This document shows positions 8,223-17,209 of a stretch of DNA of 54,689 nt, piece after piece; the first letter of the stretch is position 1, and the number at the start of each line of letters is the position of its first letter. The DNA is from Clostridium sp. CAG:768 (GTDB lineage Bacteria; Cyanobacteriota; Vampirovibrionia; Gastranaerophilales; Gastranaerophilaceae): contig FR899622.1 in the NCBI GenBank assembly GCA_000437435.1, positions 21,219 to 75,907 on the forward strand, read 5' to 3'. Under the pieces are notes generated by a model. That model worked only from the letters and a program-made list of their open reading frames with translations. It ran no database searches and was not told the origin of the DNA. The position numbers and the translations under genes are program-made.

Positions 8223-9164
8223 TCATGTGATATGGATATGAGCCCCTTGATTTTCAACAGGCAAAGTCATGATATTGACTTTTACATTCATATCTTCCCA
8301 AGTATTTTTAATTATTGATTTAATTTTTTCTAGATCATTTTTTTGTGAAATTACAATTATAGAAGGACCAGCCCCACTTAATACACAGCCTAAAACATTT
8401 TCTTCATGCTTTAAATTTTCAATAATCTTATCAAGGCCTGGTACAAGTTTCATCCTATATGGCTGATGTAATTTATCTTTTAAAGCAGCTTTCATTAATT
8501 CTGGATCTTTTGTATTCACTGCTTGGACAAACATAGCTAATCGTTTAGCGTTAAACACTGCATCTTCCATTGGAACTTCTTTGGGAAGCACAGATCTTGA
8601 AATATCTGTTGATAATTCATAATCAGGAACACATACAGTGATATTCCATTCTTCAGGCCAATCTAATTTTCTGTATAAAATACTGCCATCATCTTCTTGA
8701 GAAGAAAGCACCAAACCACCTACAATTGCAGGAGTAACATTATCAGGGTGTCCTTCAACTTCAGATGCGATAGATAATAATGCAACTTCATCAGCAGGAT
8801 GTCCTAATAATTCATTTGCAGCAAGAAGACCACCAACTATTACAGAAGCACTGCTTCCTAATCCTCTAGCTATAGGAATTTGTGATTGAACAGTGATTTT
8901 AAGCTCACTAGGTGTTTGTCCAATAGAATTATAAAGTAATTCTACGGCTTTGTATATAATACTGTTTTCATCCATTGGAATATGTTCCATCAATAGATCA
9001 TCAGTAGTTTGATTATCGTTTATTACATTAATTTCAATACCAGTGCCCGGTAATACTGTTTCTTCAATTGTAATTATGTTATAAATGGGTAAAGCCATTC
9101 CCAAGCAATCAAAACCTGGTCCTAGATTTGCCGTTGTTGCGGGCACTTTTACGCTAATTTTCAT
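8223..9164 (-). CDS. thrB: Homoserine kinase
   Basis: The 313-residue GHMP kinase begins with the PATTANLGPGFDCLGMAL signature and has the ATP-binding PIARGLGSSAS loop near residue 95. ThrB phosphorylates homoserine in threonine biosynthesis. A conserved late glycine motif, GCVLSGAGPS, closes the active site. No thrA or thrC is adjacent, so the threonine genes are dispersed. A weak AGGGA site precedes the ATG. Confidence 0.95.
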   Translation of the reverse strand: MKISVKVPATTANLGPGFDCLGMALPIYNIITIEETVLPGTGIEINVINDNQTTDDLLMEHIPMDENSIIYKAVELLYNSIGQTPSELKITVQSQIPIARGLGSSASVIVGGLLAANELLGHPADEVALLSIASEVEGHPDNVTPAIVGGLVLSSQEDDGSILYRKLDWPEEWNITVCVPDYELSTDISRSVLPKEVPMEDAVFNAKRLAMFVQAVNTKDPELMKAALKDKLHQPYRMKLVPGLDKIIENLKHEENVLGCVLSGAGPSIIVISQKNDLEKIKSIIKNTWEDMNVKVNIMTLPVENQGAHIHIT

Positions 9165-9244
9165 AATTCCCTCATAAAGAACATCATTGTTCTATAAGTC
9201 ATTGTATACTTTTAATAAATATATTATAGCAAAAAGATTAAAAT

Positions 9245-9273
9245 TTGCCAATAATTAAGATATATTCTATAAT
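9245..9273 (+). promoter_or_regulatory. Promoter giving a probable leaderless mRNA
   Basis: TTGCCA (9245-9250), 17 nt, TATAAT (9268-9273), then 6 nt to the ATG at 9280. No ribosome site is present. Confidence 0.65.
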
Positions 9274-9279
9274 TGATAT

Positions 9280-10524
9280 ATGTACGAACTATATCCATAC
9301 TTTACTAATGATGGCTCAGTTGGCCTGTTTTCTCCAAGTGCAGATGATATATATCATTCAACATATGGGGCACTTACTGAAGCCTATGAAAAATTTATTT
9401 TACCATCAAATATAAATAATTTCTTGAAAAAAAATTCAGAAATAAAAATTTTAGATATTTGTTATGGAATTGGTTATAACTCAAAAAGTTTTATAAATTA
9501 TTTTTTAGATTTTTTGTATAACGAAACGATACATACAAATAAAATTAAATATAGCGATGAGGTAGATACAAATAACAAAAAATATAAAATTTATATACAT
9601 GCACTAGACAACGATAAAAATTTAGCATACCTTTCTCCTTTTTTTATTTCTAACAAGAAAAAATTTAAAAATAATAATCTCACTTTTAATCAAGAAAAAA
9701 TTGAAAGAATGTTATCAAAAAAAGTAGTAAAAAAATATAAATTAAAAGATGAAGTTAATATTTTACTATTGAAAAAGATTGCAAATAAAATAGATGAGGA
9801 AACAATCCAACTTTTAAATAATAAAAAATACAAACAATTTTTTGCCCAAAATACTATCAATTTATTTAAGTTTTTAAGAACCAAGGAGTGTAAATATATC
9901 CCCATATTGTCATTAAATACGTTCTTACATAATATATATTATAAGTATATATCTAAAGGGTATAAAAACGCATTAAAAGCCCTTAAATTTATAGATTTCG
10001 ATTTTAACCTTGAAATAGACGATGCAAGATATTCATTGCAAAAAGACAGTGTATTATATAATTATGTTTTTTTAGATGCATTTACGCCAACAAAATGCCC
10101 TTGTTTGTGGACAATAGATTTTTTAAAGCTATTATATGAGCACTTGGAAGACGATGGAATGATTCTTACATATTCAAATTCTGCACAAGTACGTAATGCT
10201 TTTATAAATGCCGGATTTATTGTAGGTAAAATTTATTCTGAATCTTCTAAAAAATTTACTGGTACAATCGCAGTAAAGAACAATTCAAATCTCGAAAAAC
10301 TAATTTGTGAACATAAAAATAATAAATTAGTAAAAATATCAGAGCTCTCAGAATACGATTTAGGGCTTATTAAAACAAAAGCAGGTATATTTTATCGTGA
10401 CGAAAATTTATCGCTTGATAATGAGGCAATTATAAAAGTTCATGAAATAGAAGTCCAAAATTCTAATTTAATGTCAAGCTCAAAATTTATTAAAGAATAT
10501 AAAAAGATAAATAAGGGAGAGTAA
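9280..10524 (+). CDS. MnmC/MnmD-like SAM-dependent methyltransferase with a large insert
   Basis: The ends of this 414-residue protein match the DUF752/MnmC methyltransferase domain, which completes the mnm5 modification of tRNA wobble uridine. The N-terminus has SPSADDIYHSTYGALTEAYE and the SAM-loop sequence ILDICYGIGYN (about residues 58-68). The later part has YVFLDAFTPTKCPCLWT and the DGMILTYSNSAQVRNAFINAGF block. Between them (about residues 85-240) is a Lys/Asn-rich stretch of roughly 150 residues not expected in the family. A C-terminal tail follows the fold. There is no FAD-dependent MnmC1 domain. tRNA modification is the likely role. Confidence 0.8.
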   Translation: MYELYPYFTNDGSVGLFSPSADDIYHSTYGALTEAYEKFILPSNINNFLKKNSEIKILDICYGIGYNSKSFINYFLDFLYNETIHTNKIKYSDEVDTNNKKYKIYIHALDNDKNLAYLSPFFISNKKKFKNNNLTFNQEKIERMLSKKVVKKYKLKDEVNILLLKKIANKIDEETIQLLNNKKYKQFFAQNTINLFKFLRTKECKYIPILSLNTFLHNIYYKYISKGYKNALKALKFIDFDFNLEIDDARYSLQKDSVLYNYVFLDAFTPTKCPCLWTIDFLKLLYEHLEDDGMILTYSNSAQVRNAFINAGFIVGKIYSESSKKFTGTIAVKNNSNLEKLICEHKNNKLVKISELSEYDLGLIKTKAGIFYRDENLSLDNEAIIKVHEIEVQNSNLMSSSKFIKEYKKINKGE

Positions 10525-10664
10525 ATTATTATAAGTATGTAACTCTACGATAGATGTAAATAATATTTTAGCATTGTTGTAAATAATTTTTTAATTTTAA
10601 TTGTTAATTTTTTATTTCAAAAAATTTTTATTCTTATTATGTGAGTAAAGAAAAATTAATTATT

Positions 10665-10692
10665 TTGTATTTATGCTAAATGTTCATATAAT
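10665..10692 (+). promoter_or_regulatory. Promoter giving a probable leaderless mRNA
   Basis: TATAAT (10687-10692) ends 6 nt before the ATG at 10699, and TTGTAT (10665-10670) lies 16 nt upstream of it. No ribosome site is present. The rest of the 10525-10698 gap is AT-rich, with nothing else recognised. Confidence 0.55.
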
Positions 10693-10698
10693 ATTAAT

Positions 10699-11997
10699 AT
10701 GAAAAATTATGATTTAATAGTTGTTGGTGGCGGAACAGCAGGTTGTTCTGCAGCATATAACGCTGGCATAAGAGGGCTTAAAGTATTATTAATAGAAAAG
10801 AGTATACATTTAGGAGGAACAATTACATCTGCTCTTGTTGTTCCTGCTATGAAATCTGGGGAACATCAGATTAATACTGACTTTTATAAAGCTCTGATTG
10901 ATGAATTGCACGCTATTGGGGGGCAAGCGACTTATCAAGACAACCCAGGGTGGTTTAATCCAGAGCTTACTAAAATTGCTTTAGATACTCTTATGGCGAA
11001 AGTTAATGTAGATGTATTTTTTGACACACATATTAGAGATGTAATAGTTGAAAATAGGACTATTAAAGGTATTGTAATATCAAAAGAAATGTTATCCGTA
11101 TATAACGAATTGATAGAAAAACAGAATAGAGAATTATCAGTATCTATCGACGCGAAATATATAATTGACGCAACAGGGAATTGCGAAATTGGAAAACTTT
11201 GCGGTTGTAAATTTTTAGAAGAAAAAAATGAAAATCAGCCTGTTAGCCTAAGATTTATGATGGGTGGTATAAATGTACCTCGCTTTGCAAAATGGCTTGA
11301 GGAGTATGATAGTGATAGAAATGTTACTACAGTAGAAGATATTGATGGTTTTATACACTTATCTACTGCTTATACGTGGGATAAAGACAAAAAATGGGCA
11401 TTAGCGCCGCTTTTTGAGGACGCTGTAACTAAGGGAATACTAAAAGACCACGATAGAAACTATTTTCAGATATTTACAGTCGCAGGAATGCCTTCTACTA
11501 TTGCTTTTAATTGTCCTCGAATAATTGATTACACAAAGACATTAGATGTCGAAAATATGTCAAAAGCCTTGCAATTAGCTCGTAAAAACATCTTCAGACT
11601 TGCTAACTTTTGCAGAATTTATTTTCCTGGGTTTGAAAAATCTTATATTTCAAACATTGCTGATATGCTAGGCATCCGCGTTTCAAGACGAATTAAAGGA
11701 AAATATATCTATACAATTGATGATGTAAAATCAGGTAGAACATTTGAACATCCAGTTGTTGTATCAAATTATCCTGTAGATGTGCATTCTGAGAAAAAAG
11801 ATTCATCTACTCTTGAAATGGTAAGAGATTACACATTGCCAATTGAAAGTCTTATGTCCGCAGATATTGATAACTTATTTGTTGCAGGAAGATGTATTTC
11901 AGCTGACTTTATGGCACAAGGAGCCTTAAGAGTACAGGCAAGCTGTTTTTCAATGGGCGAAGGAATAGCTAAATATGTAGCTAGTCTTTTGGCTTAA
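10699..11997 (+). CDS. FAD-dependent oxidoreductase (FAD_oxidored family)
   Basis: The 432-residue flavoprotein opens with the dinucleotide-binding motif VVGGGTAGCSAA (residues 8-19) and the IEKSIHLGGTIT loop. A second motif YIIDATGNCEIGKLCGC is central, and the C-terminal FAD motif reads NLFVAGRCISAD. This is the pattern of the PF12831 group, putative oxidoreductases of unknown substrate. It overlaps the convergent NADH-oxidase-type gene by 17 bp. Family is firm; the reaction cannot be told from sequence. Confidence 0.85.
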   Translation: MKNYDLIVVGGGTAGCSAAYNAGIRGLKVLLIEKSIHLGGTITSALVVPAMKSGEHQINTDFYKALIDELHAIGGQATYQDNPGWFNPELTKIALDTLMAKVNVDVFFDTHIRDVIVENRTIKGIVISKEMLSVYNELIEKQNRELSVSIDAKYIIDATGNCEIGKLCGCKFLEEKNENQPVSLRFMMGGINVPRFAKWLEEYDSDRNVTTVEDIDGFIHLSTAYTWDKDKKWALAPLFEDAVTKGILKDHDRNYFQIFTVAGMPSTIAFNCPRIIDYTKTLDVENMSKALQLARKNIFRLANFCRIYFPGFEKSYISNIADMLGIRVSRRIKGKYIYTIDDVKSGRTFEHPVVVSNYPVDVHSEKKDSSTLEMVRDYTLPIESLMSADIDNLFVAGRCISADFMAQGALRVQASCFSMGEGIAKYVASLLA

Positions 11998-13342
11998 CTT
12001 TATTTATAAGAATTTGTGCAGCATTAAGTAGAGGATCTATTGTTGGAGAAAATGGCGGAGCATAAGTTAAATCGTTATTGTAAAATTCTTCAACAGTCAT
12101 TCCTGCTAAAAGTGCTGCTGCTAGTGCATTAATTCTTTTATCAGCATCACCTGCTCCGATAGCTTGAGCTCCAAGCAACTTACCGGAATCATAGTCTGCA
12201 ATAAGTTTAAGAGTAATATTGTTAACATCAGGCATATACCCAACTTTATCATTTTTAGTTACAGTTGCAGTTACAGGAGAATAGCCAAGAGCTGAAGCTT
12301 TTTTCTCTGTTAGCCCAGTCATAGACATCGTTAAATTTAAACATCTGGTAACAGCCGAACCTAGTACTCCTAAAAATTTATCTTCCCCTCCACAAGCGTT
12401 AATTGCAGCTGTGCGACCTTCTTTATTGGCATTTGATCCTAGCGGAAGCCAAATTTTTGTATTAGATATAACTAAATTTTCTTCGACACAATCTCCACAA
12501 GCATAAATATCAGGAATACTTGTTTCCATTTTTTCATTTACTTTTATTGCTCCTGTTACACCTAATTCAATTCCGGCATCCTTTGCTATTTCGACATTAG
12601 GTTTAACTCCAGTGCATAAAATAACAAAATCAGTATTAAATTCTCTACCCGAACCTGTTTTTACGGTATGTACGCCATTAATATCACCTGAAAATTCAGT
12701 AACAATTTCTGATGTTATAATTTCAAAACGTCCATTGTTAATTGAACTTAACTGATTTTCTATTAATTGAGACATGTCTTCGTCAAAAATAGGCATAACA
12801 TGTGGTGAATATTCAACGAGTGTAGCTTTTATATTTTGCTTCACTAGAGCTTCTAATAGCTCTATCCCGATATATCCACCACCAACAATTGTGCCATGTT
12901 TTGATTTTAATAGTTTTTCTTTAATAGCAATACCATCTTCAATCTTTCGCAGTGTAAAAACATTAGGCAAACTAACATTTTTTATTTTAGGAATTATAGG
13001 TCTTGCACCTGTTGCAATAATTAATTTATCATATTCAACAAGATTAGCTCTTTGTGTTTCCAAATCTTGAATTAAAACTTGTTTAGCCTCAGGAATAATT
13101 TTTACGGCTCTATTTTTCAGATGAATATGCACATTTTTTTTTTCAAATTCTTCAGGAGATCTTACCAATAAAAGTTTATAATCTTCAAAATTTCCTTCTA
13201 TGAAATATGGAAGCCCACACGCTGAATAAGATATGTGCGTATCATCAGTATACAATTCAATATTTGCATCAGGCAATAATCTTCTTGCCTTTGCTGCAGC
13301 TTTAGCACCAGCTGCTACTCCGCCTAAAATTACAATTTTCAT
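11981..13342 (-). CDS. CoA-disulfide reductase/NADH oxidase-type flavoprotein
   Basis: The 453-residue pyridine-nucleotide-disulfide oxidoreductase has FAD motif LGGVAAGAKAA (6-16), the single redox Cys42 in ISYSACGLPYF, a second NAD motif (GGGYIGIE), the CGDC...E motif for FAD and a C-terminal dimerisation domain. A single active Cys rather than CxxxxC places it with CoA-disulfide reductases, NADH oxidases or peroxidases. It probably serves oxidative-stress defence or NADH recycling in an anaerobe. A TATATT -10 box (13354-13349) ends 6 nt before the ATG, so this mRNA may also be leaderless. Confidence 0.87.
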   Translation of the reverse strand: MKIVILGGVAAGAKAAAKARRLLPDANIELYTDDTHISYSACGLPYFIEGNFEDYKLLLVRSPEEFEKKNVHIHLKNRAVKIIPEAKQVLIQDLETQRANLVEYDKLIIATGARPIIPKIKNVSLPNVFTLRKIEDGIAIKEKLLKSKHGTIVGGGYIGIELLEALVKQNIKATLVEYSPHVMPIFDEDMSQLIENQLSSINNGRFEIITSEIVTEFSGDINGVHTVKTGSGREFNTDFVILCTGVKPNVEIAKDAGIELGVTGAIKVNEKMETSIPDIYACGDCVEENLVISNTKIWLPLGSNANKEGRTAAINACGGEDKFLGVLGSAVTRCLNLTMSMTGLTEKKASALGYSPVTATVTKNDKVGYMPDVNNITLKLIADYDSGKLLGAQAIGAGDADKRINALAAALLAGMTVEEFYNNDLTYAPPFSPTIDPLLNAAQILINKVKPKD

Positions 13343-13384
13343 AAATTTAATATAGTATTAAACTTAAAATTTTGCATTAGACAG

Positions 13385-13525
13385 TTAGTTTAATCCTGAT
13401 GTATTTAAAATAACACCTTTCATAAATTCACAATATGCATCAATATCTTCTTGTGTTTTTTCAACTTTATCTACTAAATTTGTAATTTCTACAACTATTT
13501 TTTCATTTTTTAAATCTTCAAACAT
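13385..13525 (-). CDS. Small hypothetical protein (46 aa)
   Basis: A short minus-strand frame starts MFEDLKNEKIVVEI and ends KGVILNTSGLN. It is acidic and mostly helical, with a GGAG-like ribosome site upstream of the ATG at 13525. It fills most of an otherwise gene-free 329-nt gap. No family is recognised. Coding status rests on the ribosome site and amphipathic composition, so it is uncertain. A similar-sized helical frame exists at 52872-53045. Confidence 0.4.
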   Translation of the reverse strand: MFEDLKNEKIVVEITNLVDKVEKTQEDIDAYCEFMKGVILNTSGLN

Positions 13526-13671
13526 GATACACACTCCAAAATTAATCTAATTACAAAATATAATTCGGACAATTGTAATAAATTCTTTAATAATTTAATG
13601 ACATTGTTACATATTTTAAAAATTAAGCAAAAAAAAATATTTTTATTTATTAAGTCTATAAAGGAGTTAGT

Positions 13672-14037
13672 ATGAATTGTACAATTAAAAATTCTTATGC
13701 GCCTAATTTTAATGGTTTAAAAAATAATAATTGTCTAAGACAAGCTAGAGCATATGCAAAAGACTCTGGACAAAAAGAGATATTTAAAAATGCTCAAAAT
13801 ATAGTAAATATTCTTGCTGGAGACAGCTTATCTTTAAATGTCAGAGCAAATAAACATCCTATTGAGTGCATGCATGTAACTATTTTAAATAAAAATTATT
13901 TAGACAAAGATAAATTTATAGGTAGAATTGAATATTCTTATCCTGGAAATGATTCTATTGGTAAAGCAGCTTTCGAAGCATTGAAAAGTTTGGCTGACAA
14001 AACTAGTAATATTCATAAAGCTGTTTTTAATAAATAA
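13672..14037 (+). CDS. Small hypothetical protein with N-terminal NFNG motif
   Basis: The 121-residue protein is basic and soluble and has no recognised domain. Its start, MNCTIKNSYAPNFNGLK, has a short disordered leader ending in an F-x-G motif, also seen in the hypothetical proteins at 16464 (INFTG) and 42006 (VSFTS). The central part is probably alpha/beta (HVTILNKNYLD...GRIEYSYPG) and the end is helical. An AAAGGAG site sits 6 nt before the ATG. It abuts the convergent permease gene with no gap. Function unknown. Confidence 0.7.
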   Translation: MNCTIKNSYAPNFNGLKNNNCLRQARAYAKDSGQKEIFKNAQNIVNILAGDSLSLNVRANKHPIECMHVTILNKNYLDKDKFIGRIEYSYPGNDSIGKAAFEALKSLADKTSNIHKAVFNK

Positions 14038-14922
14038 CTAGTCAATTTCGTTATATACAAGTTTTTTGCGTAAATTCCATTGGCAAAGAGTTAATACAAG
14101 TATTAGCAAAAATAGAACATACGCAATTGCAGAAGCTTTACCTACATTAAAATATTCAAAAGCATTTTTGTAAATTGCATAAACTAAAACATTCGTGCTA
14201 TCTAACGGTCCACCTTGTGTCATTAAATATATCAAATCAAATATTTGAAAAGAAGAAATTGCTGTAATAATAACAACAAAAAATATAGTTGGAGACAATA
14301 AAGGAACAGTAACGTTTTTAAAAGTTTGAAAAGCATTAGCACCATCTATTTTCGCTGCCTCAAACATACTTTGAGAAATTCCCGCCAAAGATGATAAGAA
14401 AATTACCATATTATAACCAATCAATTTCCATACAGATACAATAATTAAAGCTGTCATAGCATAGTGTGTATCGTATAACCAATTAATATGTAAATGTAAA
14501 ATATGATTTAATAAACCTATATTAGGATCAAAAATCCACTCCCAAACAACACCAATTACAATCATAGGAGTAATAAACGGCAAAAAATATGCCGTTTTAT
14601 AAAATTCAGATCCTCTTATTTTGGAATTCAAAATACATGCTAAAATCAAAGGAATTATAACCCCTAAGACAGATGTACTAACAGCAAATACAATTGTATT
14701 CCATAATATTTTAAAAAATAATGGCTCTGAAAAAATTTCCTTGTAATTATCAAGCCCAACGAATTGAATTGGGTTTAATAAATCCCATTTAGCAAAGCTC
14801 AAGCCAAAAGAACATATTACAGGAATTATAATAAATATAATAGTTCCAATTAATGCCGGAAATATAAATATCCAACCAGCAAAACGTTGATTGTTAGATA
14901 AGTTATCAAGAAAATTTTTCAT
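14038..14922 (-). CDS. Sugar ABC transporter permease (MalF/UgpA type)
   Basis: About 294 residues with six predicted membrane helices. The EAA loop reads EAAKIDGANAFQTFKNVTVPLL, the site that contacts the ATPase of carbohydrate ABC importers. It would carry a sugar or polyol inward with a second permease, a binding protein and an ATPase, none of which is adjacent. I start at the ATG at 14922. An in-frame TTG at 14937 would lie upstream of the -10 box. The gene is divergent from the phosphohexomutase gene, which could process the imported sugar after phosphorylation (inference). Confidence 0.87.
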   Translation of the reverse strand: MKNFLDNLSNNQRFAGWIFIFPALIGTIIFIIIPVICSFGLSFAKWDLLNPIQFVGLDNYKEIFSEPLFFKILWNTIVFAVSTSVLGVIIPLILACILNSKIRGSEFYKTAYFLPFITPMIVIGVVWEWIFDPNIGLLNHILHLHINWLYDTHYAMTALIIVSVWKLIGYNMVIFLSSLAGISQSMFEAAKIDGANAFQTFKNVTVPLLSPTIFFVVIITAISSFQIFDLIYLMTQGGPLDSTNVLVYAIYKNAFEYFNVGKASAIAYVLFLLILVLTLCQWNLRKKLVYNEID

Positions 14923-14928
14923 GCTATA

Positions 14929-14934
14929 ATTATA
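14929..14934 (-). promoter_or_regulatory. -10 box for the permease gene, probable leaderless mRNA
   Basis: TATAAT on the minus strand (14934-14929) ends 6 nt before the ATG at 14922. No clear -35 element and no ribosome site are visible. Confidence 0.5.
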
Positions 14935-14961
14935 CAATAATTAATAAGGGGAGAACTTAAT

Positions 14962-16410
14962 ATGAAAAAATATGAACACGCATTTGGCAAAAATGATATA
15001 AGAGGCATATATGGTGAAGATATAACAGAAGAGTTATACTTTAAAACAGGACGTGGTTTTGTAAATTGGCTAAAAAAACAATCTGGTAAAAAAGAATCTG
15101 ACATGTGGATTACAATTACTAGAGATGCAAGATTACATTCGCCTGCATTGGAAAAAGCTCTAACAGAGGGTATCACATCAACTGGAGCAAATGTTATTCA
15201 TTTAGGCTTAGCCCCAACACCAATTGGCTACTATTCAGAAGTAGTCGGGATTCCTGGATATGAAGTAATTGCAGCTGCAATTATTACAGCTAGTCATAAT
15301 CCTAAAGAATACAACGGCCTTAAAATGACTTATAATAAAAGAACTTTAACTGAAGGTCAAATTGCAGAAGTAAAAGATTATACATTTAAAGAATTTGAAA
15401 AGAATGAAAATTTAACAAATTCAAAAGGTCAAGTAACTGATTATAATATTATCCCTGACTATATAAAGGATATGGAAAATAGATTTGGCAAAATTGGTGA
15501 AGGTGTAAAAATCGTTGTAGATAGTGCAAATGCAACAGGTGGAGTTGTAGGCCCAGAATTATACAAAAAACTTGGATGCGATGTAATTGAATTATATTCA
15601 ACTCCTGATGGAAATTTTCCTAACCACCACCCAAATCCAAGTGTTGAAAAGACTTTAGATACTTTAAAAGAAGTTGTTGTTGAAAATAAAGCTGATGTAG
15701 GCATCGCATATGATGGTGATAGCGATCGAATTGGAATTATTGACCAAGATGGGAAATTTTTAACTGGGGATAAATTGCTTTTAATTTATGCAATGGATTT
15801 AATTGAAGATTGCAAACAAACAGGCACTTGTCCAACTGTTGTAAGCGAAGTTAAATGTTCTCAAGTACTTTATGACCAAATTAATAAACTTGGTGGTAAC
15901 GCAGTAATGTGCAAAACCGGTCACGGATATATTAAAGATAAGATGAAAGAAACAAATGCTTTATTAGCTGGAGAAATGAGCGGACACACATTCTTTAAAG
16001 ACAGATATTATGGTTTTGATGATGCAGTATATGCAGGCTGCAGAATTATTGAAATTATTGCAAAACATAAAAAAGTTAACCCAAATTTCAAAATCTCTGA
16101 TATGTTAAAATCTTTTGATGAAGTATGTTCATCACCTGAAGTTCGTTTCCCTTGTCCAAACGAAAGAAAAAAAGAAGTGCTTGAAAAATTCAAACAATGC
16201 GTTGAATCCAATAAAAATATGTTTGGTTCTGAAATAAAAGAAATAATTACTCTTGATGGTATGCGAATTGTATTTGACGGAGGATTTGCACTTATTAGAC
16301 AAAGTAATACAGAACCAGTATTCACATTAAGATTTGAAGCTAAAAATAAAGAAGAATGCGAACAATTCAAATCTTGTATGATTAACACATTAGAAAATAT
16401 TTTAAAATAA
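14962..16410 (+). CDS. Phosphomannomutase/phosphoglucomutase
   Basis: The 482-residue alpha-D-phosphohexomutase has all four active-site loops: phosphoserine loop TASHNPKEYNGLK, metal loop YDGDSDRIG, sugar-specificity loop GEMSGH, and phosphate-binding loop RQSNTEP near the C-terminus. GEMSGH is typical of enzymes accepting both mannose and glucose phosphates. It supplies hexose-1-phosphates for cell-surface polysaccharide. An AAGGGGAG site precedes the ATG. It is transcribed alone, divergent from the sugar permease. Confidence 0.93.
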   Translation: MKKYEHAFGKNDIRGIYGEDITEELYFKTGRGFVNWLKKQSGKKESDMWITITRDARLHSPALEKALTEGITSTGANVIHLGLAPTPIGYYSEVVGIPGYEVIAAAIITASHNPKEYNGLKMTYNKRTLTEGQIAEVKDYTFKEFEKNENLTNSKGQVTDYNIIPDYIKDMENRFGKIGEGVKIVVDSANATGGVVGPELYKKLGCDVIELYSTPDGNFPNHHPNPSVEKTLDTLKEVVVENKADVGIAYDGDSDRIGIIDQDGKFLTGDKLLLIYAMDLIEDCKQTGTCPTVVSEVKCSQVLYDQINKLGGNAVMCKTGHGYIKDKMKETNALLAGEMSGHTFFKDRYYGFDDAVYAGCRIIEIIAKHKKVNPNFKISDMLKSFDEVCSSPEVRFPCPNERKKEVLEKFKQCVESNKNMFGSEIKEIITLDGMRIVFDGGFALIRQSNTEPVFTLRFEAKNKEECEQFKSCMINTLENILK

Positions 16411-16463
16411 GATAGCAAAAAAAAATTTTATACGGTTTATAGTCTGCATATAAAGGAGAAAAT

Positions 16464-17027
16464 ATGCAGACTATTAATTCGCAAATAAATTTTACAGGGA
16501 TATATAAAATACCCAATACACCTAAAAATATAAAAGAAATTGAAGAAAAAGTTATCCCGATGTACTCATATTTAAAGCATGAAAAAGTTTCAGGTTTTCC
16601 TGGAGAAAACCCTTTTGTACTTGGTTTTGAAACTATAAAAGAAATAGTCGCTAATAAAAATAATGCATCAAAAATTTGGTTAGAAATGAATGCAAAAAAT
16701 CATGGACAAATTTTACCTGATACTAATACTAATTTTTTACACATTATATCTGGAGAAAAAGATTTACAAGAATTTCTTGAATTTATAATTCAACGATTAA
16801 AAGCAAATGAAAATACACCTCTTAATAGACTAAAACACTTTTTTAATTCTTTAAAAAATATAAATAGGGAAAAACAAAAACTCCCAGAGCATTTACAACT
16901 GGTTGATAAAGCAATTGAATTATACGAAAAAGAGCGTTTGGAATATCAAAAATTTATTCAAAATAAAAATGTAATATCTGTTTCATCAGCACAAGAATTA
17001 TTAGCAAAAATGCTAACAGAAAAGTAA
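16464..17027 (+). CDS. Hypothetical protein with N-terminal NFTG motif
   Basis: The 187-residue protein begins MQTINSQINFTGIYKIP, a short leader ending in F-T-G like other small proteins in this window. The rest is charged and mostly helical (EFLEFIIQRLK, NSLKNINREKQKLP, LYEKERLEYQKF), with no membrane segment or known domain. An AAAGGAG site lies 6 nt before the ATG. It sits alone between the phosphohexomutase gene and the ribosomal operon. Function unknown. Confidence 0.7.
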   Translation: MQTINSQINFTGIYKIPNTPKNIKEIEEKVIPMYSYLKHEKVSGFPGENPFVLGFETIKEIVANKNNASKIWLEMNAKNHGQILPDTNTNFLHIISGEKDLQEFLEFIIQRLKANENTPLNRLKHFFNSLKNINREKQKLPEHLQLVDKAIELYEKERLEYQKFIQNKNVISVSSAQELLAKMLTEK

Positions 17028-17066
17028 CTAACAAATTAAGAAATTAAACAAAAAATTACAAAACAC

Positions 17067-17095
17067 TTGCATTGTAATCTTTTTGTTGTTATTAT
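17067..17095 (+). promoter_or_regulatory. Promoter and leader of rpsE-rpmD-rplO-secY
   Basis: TTGCAT (17067-17072), 17 nt, TATTAT (17090-17095) predict a start near 17102. The roughly 108-nt leader to rpsE contains an imperfect inverted repeat (GAATAT...ACCA around 17120-17133 with TGGTATATTC near 17156-17165), a candidate control hairpin. Confidence 0.6.
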
Positions 17096-17209
17096 AGATT
17101 TTGTCAGAAAAGTTACTCACGAATATTTTACCATAGGCTTTAATTAGCTTTATTTTGGTATATTCGTTTATATACAAGATTTATTAATTAACATGAAAGG
17201 TAAAAATCA

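Noticed and set aside
13621..13650. GCAAAA...TTTATTTAT upstream of 13672 as another copy of the shared promoter signature
   Set aside because: The spacing is about 9 nt rather than 17 and the first box lacks the final TT, so it fits poorly.
14922..14937. TTG start at 14937 for the sugar permease
   Set aside because: The added codons overlap the -10 box, and the ATG at 14922 fits the usual permease N-terminus.
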